DNA of 5,395 nt from an uncultured Bacteroidales bacterium (GTDB lineage Bacteria > Bacteroidota > Bacteroidia > Bacteroidales > Paludibacteraceae): assembly GCA_937910305.1 (NCBI GenBank), contig CALEPS010000009.1, positions 1-5,395 on the forward strand, given 5' to 3'. The translations under genes and the position numbers were made by a program. Below are positions 1 to 5,325 of the stretch, piece by piece; the stretch's first letter is position 1; every line of letters begins with the position of its first letter. The notes below the pieces were generated by a model. That model saw nothing but the letters and a program-made list of their open reading frames with translations, ran no database searches and was not told where the DNA came from.

Positions 1-24
1 TGAAACTACCAAGAAAGGGGAGTT

Positions 25-39
25 TGGCACGGAATTTGT
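25..39 (+). promoter_or_regulatory. Candidate sigma-54 (RpoN) -24/-12 promoter for the bat operon
   Basis: The sequence reads TGGCACG, four bases, then TTGT, against the sigma-54 consensus TGGCACG-N4-TTGC. The GG (26-27) and the G of the -12 element (38) are 12 bp apart, which is the required spacing. The only core mismatch is T for the invariant C at 39, so the promoter may be weak or the match may be accidental. Transcription would start near position 51, the first base of the AGACCG array, giving a leader of about 100 nt before the moxR-type start at 150. No Bacteroidetes housekeeping element (TTTG about 20 bp before TAnnTTTG) overlaps it: 31-38 has the TTTG but not the TA. Activator sites would lie upstream of the window. 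Confidence 0.5.
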
Positions 40-50
40 TATATAATAAC

Positions 51-123
51 AGACCGTCCTACGGACTGAAAGACCGCTAACGCTGCAAGACCGTTACACT
101 GTAGGACCGCTAACGCTGTAAGA
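51..123 (+). repeat. Tandem AGACCG-module array in the operon leader
   Basis: Four head-to-tail modules of 16-20 bp begin at 51, 71, 88 and 104, each opening with AGACCG (GGACCG in the fourth), and a fifth start (AGA) follows at 121. Modules 2 and 4 are nearly identical (AGACCGCTAACGCTGCA and GGACCGCTAACGCTGTA), module 3 has a TTACACTG core, and module 1 contains a small palindrome, GTCC-TAC-GGAC (56-66). The same module occurs at 1174, 1197 and 1220, in inverse orientation ending at 1310, and inside the DUF58 gene at 1914, so it is a dispersed family rather than a local slippage product. No reading frame or start signal is evident. If the sigma-54-like promoter is real, the array forms most of the 5' untranslated region. 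Confidence 0.8.
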
Positions 124-149
124 TAATTCATAAACACACCATATAAATT

Positions 150-1172
150 ATGCAAGTAGATATCAGAGAATTGCAAGAGCGCGTGGAGCGCGAGAGTTCA
201 TTCGTAGATGCCCTGACGCTGGGCATGAACCAAGTGATTGTAGGACAGAAACACCTTGTGGAGAGTTTGCTAATCGGTCTGCTGAGTGACGGGCATATAT
301 TGTTGGAAGGAGTGCCTGGCTTGGCTAAGACCTTAGCAATTAAAACACTGAGTGACCTGATAAAGGCGGATGTCTCTGCCGCAGGGGCGCGATCGACTTC
401 GTCGTTTAGCCGTATTCAGTTCACGCCGGATCTGCTGCCGGCGGATGTACTCGGAACGCAGATATACAGCCAGAAGAGCGAAGAGTTCAAGATCAAGAAA
501 GGTCCTATCTTCGCTAATTTTGTGTTGGCGGATGAGATCAACCGTGCTCCAGCTAAAGTGCAGAGTGCGTTGCTGGAGGCTATGCAGGAGCGTCAAGTGA
601 CGATCGGAGACGAGACATTCAAGTTGGACGACCCGTTCCTGGTTCTGGCGACCCAGAACCCGATCGAGCAGGAAGGCACCTACCCTCTTCCCGAGGCGCA
701 GACGGACCGTTTCATGCTGAAGGTCGTGATCGGTTACCCGAAGAAAGAGGAGGAGCAGGCTATCATCCGACAGAACATAGCCAGCGAGAAGAAAACCGTT
801 CTGCCGATCCTCTCCACCGCCGATATCATCAAAGCCCGTAAGATTGTGGAGGAGGTTTATCTGGACGAGAAGATCGAGAAATACATCGTTGATATCGTCT
901 TTGCCACCCGCAATCCGGAAGAGTACGGTCTGAAGGACCTGAAACAGATGATCGCCTTCGGCGGCAGTCCGCGTGCAAGTATCAACCTGGCGAAAGCGGC
1001 GCGCGCGTACGCGTTTATTCATAGGAGAGGTTATGTGACTCCGGAAGATGTGCGCGCCGTATGCTACGACGTGCTGAGACACCGTATCGGCCTGACCTAC
1101 GAAGCCGAGGCAAACAACATGACAACCGAGGATATTATTACGGAGGTGCTGAACGCGGTACAAGTACCTTAA
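150..1172 (+). CDS. moxR: MoxR-family AAA+ ATPase of the bat operon
   Basis: This is a 340-residue cytoplasmic AAA+ ATPase of the MoxR family (AAA_3 core plus C-terminal lid), believed to act as a chaperone-like motor on vWA-domain partners encoded alongside it. Visible motifs are Walker A GVPGLAKT (residues 54-61), the FTPDLLPADVLG segment typical of MoxR (91-102), Walker B VLADEIN (125-131), sensor 1 ATQNP (167-171), a candidate arginine finger in TDRF (R187), and sensor 2 GGSPRAS with R275. Length is normal for the family. The ATG at 150 sits in an A/T-rich context with no Shine-Dalgarno, as do the other genes here. About ten residues (75-85, including GARSTSS) appear inserted between the Walker A helix and the next strand, where relatives usually pass straight to FSRIQFTPD. 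It is first in the five-gene run, 153 bp before the DUF58 gene. The family call is firm; the symbol is used at family level and the exact substrate is inferred. Confidence 0.96.
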   Translation: MQVDIRELQERVERESSFVDALTLGMNQVIVGQKHLVESLLIGLLSDGHILLEGVPGLAKTLAIKTLSDLIKADVSAAGARSTSSFSRIQFTPDLLPADVLGTQIYSQKSEEFKIKKGPIFANFVLADEINRAPAKVQSALLEAMQERQVTIGDETFKLDDPFLVLATQNPIEQEGTYPLPEAQTDRFMLKVVIGYPKKEEEQAIIRQNIASEKKTVLPILSTADIIKARKIVEEVYLDEKIEKYIVDIVFATRNPEEYGLKDLKQMIAFGGSPRASINLAKAARAYAFIHRRGYVTPEDVRAVCYDVLRHRIGLTYEAEANNMTTEDIITEVLNAVQVP

Positions 1173-1173
1173 A

Positions 1174-1310
1174 AGACCGCTTCGCTGACAGAGTACAGAC
1201 CGCTTCGCTGACAGAATAAAGACCGAATTACACCATGCGGATGGTAAATAGGTCTGTCAGCAGGCATGGCCTGCGATCTGTACTCTGTCAGTGAGCGAAG
1301 CGAACGGTCT
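1174..1310. repeat. Large imperfect inverted repeat made of AGACCG modules in the moxR-DUF58 spacer
   Basis: The left arm 1174-1199 pairs with the right arm 1277-1310 over three perfect blocks: AGACCG (1174-1179) with 1305-1310, CTTCGCT (1180-1186) with 1294-1300, and GACAGAGTACAGA (1187-1199) with 1277-1289. That is 26 bp, broken only by two 4-nt bulges on the right arm (CGAA 1301-1304, AGTG 1290-1293). Inside the loop, CTGACAGA (1208-1215) pairs with TCTGTCAG (1253-1260), ACCAT-GCGG-ATGGT (1232-1245) is a 5-bp hairpin, and GCAGGC-ATG-GCCTGC (1260-1274) is a 6-bp hairpin. The left side is two tandem AGACCG modules of 23 bp (1174, 1197) plus a third start at 1220. In the transcript this would be a strong branched structure. 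No uridine tract follows directly, so it does not look like an ordinary intrinsic terminator. Processing, stability or translation control of the downstream genes are possible roles. Confidence 0.85.
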
Positions 1311-1325
1311 ATAATCCAATTTTTT

Positions 1326-2228
1326 ATGACTTCAGAAGAGTTATTACAGAAGGTTCGTAAGATAGAGATCAAGACTCACGGTTTGAGCCGGAATATCTTC
1401 GCAGGCGAATATCACAGCCAGTTCAAAGGCCGCGGTATGGCTTTCAGCGAAGTGCGCGAGTACCAACCGGGCGACGACGTACGTTCGATCGACTGGAACG
1501 TCACCGCACGCATGAACCGGCCGTACATCAAAGTCTATGAAGAGGAGCGCGAGTTAACGGTAATGTTGCTCGTCGATGTCAGCGGGAGCCGTAATTTCGG
1601 TACGGTAAGCCAGATGAAACGCGACACGATGGCCGAAGTAGCCGCAACACTCGCATTCTCGACCATAGAAAACAACGACAAGGTGGGCGTGATCTTTTTC
1701 TCCGACCGGATAGAGAAATTCATACCTCCCAAGAAGGGAAAGAGCCATGTGCTGCATATCATCCGCGAGCTGCTGAGTTTCGAACCGGAACACGCCGGCA
1801 CGGACGTCAATGCAGCTCTGGAGTTTCTCACCAATGCGCAGAAGAGACGGTGCACGGCGTTCCTGATAAGCGATCTGATGGACCCGAAATTAGTCGAAAG
1901 TCGAAAGTCGAAAGACCGCTACGCTCAAAGCCTTGTAGATCCCATCATCATTGCGAGCCGGAAACACGACCTGAGTGCTATTCAGATTTATGACCGTCGG
2001 GACGCGGAGCTGCCGGATGTGGGATTGCTGAAAGTGAAAGACCCGGAGACGGGTGCGCGCGTTTGGACCGACACCTCCGAGGCAAGCGTCCGCAACGCTT
2101 ACGCCGCGGCATGGCGAAACCGGCAGAACGCGCTGGAGGAGATATACACCAAGACCGGCATGAACCATGTCGAGATCCGCACCGACGAAGACTATGTGAA
2201 AAAGCTGATGATGCTTTTTCACAATTGA
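1326..2228 (+). CDS. DUF58 family (vWA-like) cytoplasmic protein of the bat operon
   Basis: From the ATG at 1326 this is a 300-residue protein with no signal peptide or membrane span. The DUF58 signature is clear: HSQFKGRGMAFSEVREYQPG (residues 30-49) followed by DDVRSIDWNVTAR (50-62). A vWA-like fold follows with metal-site (MIDAS) residues D84-V-S86-G-S88, T159 in HAGTD, and D183 in ISDLMD. Such proteins accompany MoxR ATPases across bacteria and are thought to be their partners. An ATG in frame at 1266 is rejected because it lies in the loop of a hairpin within the upstream inverted repeat, and the extra residues are that repeat translated; 1326 gives the usual MTSEELL..VRKIEIKT start. Residues about 190-205 (VESRKSKDRYAQSLVD) have the composition of the intergenic repeats and interrupt the stretch between SDLMD and ASRKHD, which is normally short. 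The stop codon lies inside the AATTGAG array. The C-terminus (KKLMMLFHN) looks complete. Confidence 0.95.
   Translation: MTSEELLQKVRKIEIKTHGLSRNIFAGEYHSQFKGRGMAFSEVREYQPGDDVRSIDWNVTARMNRPYIKVYEEERELTVMLLVDVSGSRNFGTVSQMKRDTMAEVAATLAFSTIENNDKVGVIFFSDRIEKFIPPKKGKSHVLHIIRELLSFEPEHAGTDVNAALEFLTNAQKRRCTAFLISDLMDPKLVESRKSKDRYAQSLVDPIIIASRKHDLSAIQIYDRRDAELPDVGLLKVKDPETGARVWTDTSEASVRNAYAAAWRNRQNALEEIYTKTGMNHVEIRTDEDYVKKLMMLFHN
1893..1926 (+). repeat. (GTCGAAA)3 plus an AGACCG module, in frame inside the DUF58 gene
   Basis: Three perfect GTCGAAA units occupy 1893-1913 and run straight into GACCGCTACGCT (1914-1925). The stretch GAAAGACCGCTACGCT (from 1910) matches GAAAGACCGCTAACGCT of the operon leader (from 68) except for one missing base. 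The insert encodes VESRKSKDRYAQ. It is in frame and the flanking DUF58 sequence is intact, so the gene appears functional. A related GTCGAAA tract lies in the BatD-like gene at 3007, sharing 13 identical bases at its left end (1890-1902 with 3004-3016). Confidence 0.85.
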
Positions 2229-2247
2229 GAATTGAGAATTGAGAATT
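2223..2247 (+). repeat. AATTGAG tandem repeat (3 units) at the DUF58/BatD-like junction
   Basis: Three perfect 7-bp AATTGAG units plus a terminal AATT span 2223-2247. The first unit contains the TGA stop of the DUF58 gene (2226-2228), so the repeat overlaps the last codon (Asn) and the stop. With the hairpin that follows, it accounts for most of the spacer before the next start. Confidence 0.9.
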
Positions 2248-2251
2248 AATG

Positions 2252-2271
2252 TTCGCGCAATGATGCGCGAA
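2252..2271. repeat. Perfect 8-bp stem hairpin just before the BatD-like start
   Basis: TTCGCGCA (2252-2259) and TGCGCGAA (2264-2271) are perfect reverse complements around a 4-nt loop, ATGA. The stem ends nine bases before the chosen ATG at 2281. Two alternative in-frame start codons (2260 and 2263) lie in or at the edge of the loop. There is no T-tract on the + strand, so this is not a terminator for the operon transcript. It could influence start choice, or be another repeat element. Confidence 0.85.
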
Positions 2272-2280
2272 AAATGCACA

Positions 2281-3231
2281 ATGTTTAATATTTTATTAGC
2301 GATAGTAGTGAGCGCGAGTATCGACTCGACGATGCTGATGATCGGTGACCAGACGGACATGCACCTGAGCGTGACGCATGAGGCGGACGAGCAAGTGCAG
2401 TGGCCGGTTTTCGGAGAGAGTCTGCAAGACGGGATCGAGATCGTCGATCGCTCCGCCATAGACACCACTACCCTTCCCGACGGACGGCTCCGGATTCATC
2501 AGGACCTGAAGCTGACGAGTTTCAAGGACAGCCTCTTCGCCATCCGTCCTATTGCCGTAGTGAGCGGCGAAGACACCTTCCGTACCGACCCCATGGCACT
2601 GAATGTCGTCCAGCCGTTCGAACTGGACACGACGCTCGCTATCACGGATATCAAAGATATTGAGAACGCACCGATTTATTGGTGGGGAATTATCCGGTGG
2701 ATCTTGATCGTGCTGCTGTGCTGCGGGTTGATTTCCCTGGGCTTCTGGCTCTGGCGCAAGTATGATAGTTACCGCAAACGCGAGCAGGAAGAGCCTATTG
2801 ATCCGGAGTTGCTGCGTCCGGCGGACGAGGTGGCGCTGGAGAAACTGGATGAGATCAAAGCGCAGAAGATATGGAAGGACGGCAAGGTGAAGGAATACCA
2901 GACCGAACTGACCGACGTAGTACGCGAATACATCAGCCGCCGTTTCGGCGTGCAGAGCACGGAGAAGACGAGCGACGAGACGCTAAAGGAGCTGAAGCCC
3001 CTTTTAGTCGAAAGTCAAAAGTCGAAAGTCGAAAGCATAGAAGAGGGCAAAGCGCTCTATGAGCGGCTGAAGAAGATGCTGCAGACGGCCGATCTGGTGA
3101 AGTTCGCCAAATGGCACACTACGCCGGACGAGAACGAGCAGTCTCTGACCACCGCGTACGATTTCGTGAGGGGGACAACCCCACCCCAACCCTCTCCGGA
3201 AGGGAGGGAGGAAGATGCCCCCCAAGCATAA
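2281..3231 (+). CDS. BatD-like single-pass membrane protein of the bat operon
   Basis: From the ATG at 2281 this is a 316-residue protein. It has a short hydrophobic N-terminal segment (residues 1-15, probable signal peptide), a periplasmic domain of about 115 residues with the stretch HEADEQVQWPVFGESLQDGI (33-52) that recalls the start of BatD, one membrane span (about 137-157), and a charged cytoplasmic tail. The tail carries YQTELTDVVREYISRRFGV (206-224) and ADLVKFAKW..TPDENEQSL (270-289), patterns of the small protein found between DUF58 and batA in Bacteroidetes; in position it resembles proteobacterial DUF4381 proteins. It is smaller than full BatD. Start choice is uncertain: 2260/2263 would add R and K to the signal n-region but lie in a hairpin, whereas 2281 has the A/T-rich context shared by its neighbours. 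Two stretches derive from repeats: residues 242-252 (VESQKSKVESI) and the C-terminal tail from about 299 (TTPPQPSPEGRE). Function is inferred from position and topology. Confidence 0.82.
   Translation: MFNILLAIVVSASIDSTMLMIGDQTDMHLSVTHEADEQVQWPVFGESLQDGIEIVDRSAIDTTTLPDGRLRIHQDLKLTSFKDSLFAIRPIAVVSGEDTFRTDPMALNVVQPFELDTTLAITDIKDIENAPIYWWGIIRWILIVLLCCGLISLGFWLWRKYDSYRKREQEEPIDPELLRPADEVALEKLDEIKAQKIWKDGKVKEYQTELTDVVREYISRRFGVQSTEKTSDETLKELKPLLVESQKSKVESIEEGKALYERLKKMLQTADLVKFAKWHTTPDENEQSLTTAYDFVRGTTPPQPSPEGREEDAPQA
3007..3034 (+). repeat. GTCGAAA tandem repeat (4 units), in frame inside the BatD-like gene
   Basis: Four 7-bp units span 3007-3034: GTCGAAA, GTCAAAA, GTCGAAA, GTCGAAA. They encode VESQKSKVES, in the same reading phase as the copy in the DUF58 gene (VESRKSK), with an identical left flank (TTAGTCGAAAGTC). 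The insert falls in the cytoplasmic tail between TLKELKP and ALYERLKKML, both of which look like normal family sequence. Confidence 0.88.
3175..3208 (+). repeat. CAACCCC-type dispersed element with hairpin, forming the C-terminus of the BatD-like protein
   Basis: ACAACCCCACCCCAA (3175-3189) is followed by a hairpin in which CCCTCTC (3190-3196) pairs with GGGAGGG (3202-3208) over the loop CGGAA, with one T-G wobble. A shortened copy lies downstream of batB at 5325-5344. The element is translated as TTPPQPSPEGRE, a low-complexity tail outside the conserved part of the protein. It resembles C/G-rich intergenic elements common in Bacteroidetes genomes. The family resemblance is from memory; the repeat and hairpin are seen directly. 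Confidence 0.8.
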
Positions 3232-3279
3232 ATGAACAAATGGTAAATGAACAAATGGTAAATGAATAAATGGTAAATT
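3229..3279 (+). repeat. 15-bp tandem repeat (3 units) filling the BatD-like/batA gap
   Basis: The unit TAAATGAACAAATGG occurs at 3229-3243, 3244-3258 and 3259-3273 (the third with one C-to-T change), followed by a partial unit TAAATT (3274-3279). The first TAA is the stop codon of the BatD-like gene, and batA begins four bases after the array ends. Each unit reads ATG AAC AAA TGG TAA, a four-codon minicistron, and all units are in frame with both flanking genes. Confidence 0.92.
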
Positions 3280-3282
3280 GTT

Positions 3283-4269
3283 ATGACATTTGCTAATCCG
3301 GGATATTTATTCTTATTATTGCTGCTGATCCCTATCATCGTCTGGTACGCCTATGAGTTGCGGAAAGCCGACGCGAGCGTGCAGATCAGCGACACGCGTA
3401 CGCTTGCAGCCCAGCCGAAGAGCTGGCGTATATGGCTGCTTCATGTGCCTTTCGGGCTGCGCGTAGCCGCCGTTACCTTATTAAGTATCGCGCTCGCGCG
3501 ACCGCAGTTGACCAACCGCTGGTCGTCGGAGAGCACGGAGGGTATCGATATCATGATGGCGCTCGATATTTCGGGTACCATGCTGGCTGAGGACCTGAAG
3601 CCCAACCGCCTGGAGGCCGCCAAACAGGTAGCCTCGGATTTTGTGATCGCGCGTCCTAACGACCAGATCGGTCTGGTCGTCTTCGCCGGCGAGAGTTTCA
3701 CGCAATGTCCGTTGACAACCGACCACGCGGTGCTCGTCAACCTCTTCAAATCCGTTGAATACGGCATGATCGAAGACGGAACGGCAATCGGTCTGGGTCT
3801 GGCTAACGCAGTCAACCGCATGAAAGACAGCCAGACCAAGTCCAAAGTAGTGATTCTGCTGACGGACGGAAGCAACAACCGCGGCGACATAGACCCGCAG
3901 ACAGCTGCAGAGATCGCCCGCAGTTTCGGCATCCGCGTTTATACCGTAGGCGTCGGCAGTTACGGCCAGACGCGCGTGCCGGTACAGACCCCTATGGGAC
4001 GGCAGTACGTGACCATGGATTCGGAGTTCGACGAAGGCACTCTCCGCCGGATTGCCGAGACCACAGGCGGCCAGTATTTCCGCGCAACCGACAACGGCAG
4101 CCTGAAACGGATATACGAACAGATCGACCAGTTGGAGAAGACCAAACTGCGTGTGCGCGAGTATTCGAAACATACGGAGAACTTCGCACCGTTCCTTTAC
4201 GCCGCACTCATATGCGTGCTGTTAGAGGTGATTTTGCGCTATTTCGTGCTACGCACGATTAGCAATTAA
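3283..4269 (+). CDS. batA: BatA, membrane-anchored vWA-domain protein
   Basis: This 328-residue protein is BatA of the aerotolerance operon. The N-terminus MTFANPGYLFLLLLLIPIIV is the typical BatA start (aerotolerance N-terminal domain) and includes membrane span 1 (about 7-24). A positively charged loop, span 2 (about 57-73), the ARPQ motif (72-75), a vWA domain (about 88-285) and a C-terminal span (about 303-322) follow. MIDAS residues are D95-I-S97-G-T99, T167 in EDGTAIG and D195 in LLTDG. The third motif position is Thr rather than the usual Ser of DxSxS, a conservative change. Basic residues in the loop between spans 1 and 2 and at the C-terminus predict both cytoplasmic, placing the vWA domain in the periplasm (inference). 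It starts 51 bp after the BatD-like gene and ends 30 bp before batB, so co-transcription is likely. BatA and BatB are expected to interact with each other and with BatC or the MoxR system. Confidence 0.96.
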   Translation: MTFANPGYLFLLLLLIPIIVWYAYELRKADASVQISDTRTLAAQPKSWRIWLLHVPFGLRVAAVTLLSIALARPQLTNRWSSESTEGIDIMMALDISGTMLAEDLKPNRLEAAKQVASDFVIARPNDQIGLVVFAGESFTQCPLTTDHAVLVNLFKSVEYGMIEDGTAIGLGLANAVNRMKDSQTKSKVVILLTDGSNNRGDIDPQTAAEIARSFGIRVYTVGVGSYGQTRVPVQTPMGRQYVTMDSEFDEGTLRRIAETTGGQYFRATDNGSLKRIYEQIDQLEKTKLRVREYSKHTENFAPFLYAALICVLLEVILRYFVLRTISN

Positions 4270-4298
4270 AGATTTGAAGATTTGAAAATTTGAAGATT
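4270..4298 (+). repeat. AGATTTGA tandem repeat (3 units) filling the batA/batB gap
   Basis: Units AGATTTGA (4270-4277), AGATTTGA (4278-4285) and AAATTTGA (4286-4293), plus a partial AGATT (4294-4298), fill the 30-bp gap from the base after the batA stop (TAA, 4267-4269) to the base before CATG of batB. There is no Shine-Dalgarno; the A/T-rich array itself would be the ribosome-loading region. Confidence 0.9.
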
Positions 4299-4299
4299 C

Positions 4300-5325
4300 A
4301 TGTTTAGATTTGCAAATATGGAAATGCTATGGCTGCTGGTGACGGTACCGGTTCTCGCAGTAGCCTATTTTTGGTACACGCGCCGCAAGAGGAAGCAGTT
4401 GGAAGAGTTCGGCGATGCGGAACTGATGGAGCAGCTGATGCCTAATGCCAGCCGTATCCGTCCGACGGTCAAGTTCTCTATCGTAATGGTAGCCTTGACT
4501 CTGCTGATCATCGCCGCCGCACGTCCTCAGTTCGGTCAGAGCGAGCACACCGAGAAACGCCAAGGCATTGAAGCCATTGTGGCACTCGATATATCCAACT
4601 CCATGATGGCGGAGGACGTAGCCCCCAACCGTCTGGACCGTGCCAAACAGATGCTGTCCAAACTAATGGACAGTATGGTGGATGACAAAGTGGGACTGGT
4701 CGTCTTCGCCGGCGACGCTTTCGTCCAACTGCCGATCACCTGCGATTACGTCTCCGCGAAGATGTTCCTCAATTCCATTAAACCGGAACTCATCAAGACC
4801 CAAGGAACGGCTATCGGCGCGGCATTGAGCACCTCTATCCGTTGTTTCGGAGAGCAGAGTGACGCCAGCCGTGCCATCATCCTGATCACCGACGGCGAGA
4901 ATCACGAAGACGACGCCGTAGCTGTTGCCAAACGCGCCAAGGAGGCAGGTATTCAGGTGCTGGTGGTAGGCATCGGAAAACCGGAAGGAAGTCCTATTCC
5001 CGTGCCGGGAACCAATAATTTTATCAAAGACCGGAGCGGTAATGTGGTAGTCAGCCGGCTCAATGAAGAGATGTGCCGCGAGATAGCACAAGCCGGCGGA
5101 GGTATCTACGTCCGCTGCGACAACACCAATACTGCCACCAAAGCCATCCAGAAAGAGCTGGACAAACTCGGCACGCAGGAGATTGAGACGCAAGTCTTTA
5201 CCGATTACAACGAGCAGTTCCAGAGTTTTGCGCTGATCGCATTGCTCTTGCTTGCGATTGACTTCTTTATCTTCAATCGCAAGAACAAAGCAATCACCCG
5301 TTTGGACATTTTCGGAGAGAAGTAA
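4300..5325 (+). CDS. batB: BatB, membrane-anchored vWA-domain protein
   Basis: This 341-residue protein is BatB, the paralogue of BatA that normally follows it. The start MFRFANMEMLWLL matches the usual MFRF opening, which favours ATG 4300 over the in-frame ATG at 4318. It has span 1 (about 8-25), a strongly basic loop TRRKRK (27-32), span 2 (about 57-73), ARPQFG (74-79), a vWA domain (about 90-290) and a C-terminal span (about 308-325) followed by a basic tail (NRKNK). The MIDAS set is complete and canonical: D97-I-S99-N-S101, T170 in TQGTAIGAAL and D198 in LITDGENHEDD. As in BatA, the charge pattern puts the vWA domain in the periplasm. Unlike the DUF58 and BatD-like genes, batB contains no visible repeat insertion. 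It ends at 5325; batC would be expected next, beyond the window. Confidence 0.96.
   Translation: MFRFANMEMLWLLVTVPVLAVAYFWYTRRKRKQLEEFGDAELMEQLMPNASRIRPTVKFSIVMVALTLLIIAAARPQFGQSEHTEKRQGIEAIVALDISNSMMAEDVAPNRLDRAKQMLSKLMDSMVDDKVGLVVFAGDAFVQLPITCDYVSAKMFLNSIKPELIKTQGTAIGAALSTSIRCFGEQSDASRAIILITDGENHEDDAVAVAKRAKEAGIQVLVVGIGKPEGSPIPVPGTNNFIKDRSGNVVVSRLNEEMCREIAQAGGGIYVRCDNTNTATKAIQKELDKLGTQEIETQVFTDYNEQFQSFALIALLLLAIDFFIFNRKNKAITRLDIFGEK

Noticed and set aside
51..123. CRISPR array
   Set aside because: Modules are only 16-20 bp, imperfect and directly adjacent, with no unique spacers of regular length and no cas genes.
333..1163. Long minus-strand open frame opposite the moxR-type gene (also 3481-4173 and 4663-5334)
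   Set aside because: They lie antisense to strongly conserved genes, have no recognisable motifs and reflect codon bias.
1266..1325. N-terminal extension of the DUF58 gene from the ATG at 1266
   Set aside because: The ATG is in the loop of the GCAGGC-ATG-GCCTGC hairpin and the extra 20 residues are translated inverted-repeat DNA; 1326 gives the normal family start.
1310..1325. TATAAT at 1310 as a promoter, or the T6 tract at 1320 as a terminator tail
   Set aside because: Bacteroidetes do not use a TATAAT -10 in the usual way, no -33 element is present, and the T tract is nine bases past the stem end and touches the start codon.
2239..2280. BatD-like gene starting at the TTG at 2239
   Set aside because: It would begin inside the AATTGAG repeat with a rare start codon; later ATGs are available, and 2281 has the context seen at the neighbouring genes.
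3057..3338. Minus-strand reading frame with repeated YHLFI residues
   Set aside because: It is the reverse reading of the 15-bp tandem repeat and overlaps the ends of two well-supported genes.
4281..4312. Bacteroidetes-type promoter (TTTG at 4281, 20 bases, TAGATTTG at 4305)
   Set aside because: Spacing fits, but the -33 part is one of several TTTG copies in a tandem repeat and the -7 part lies inside the start of batB in a tight operon; a chance match is more likely.
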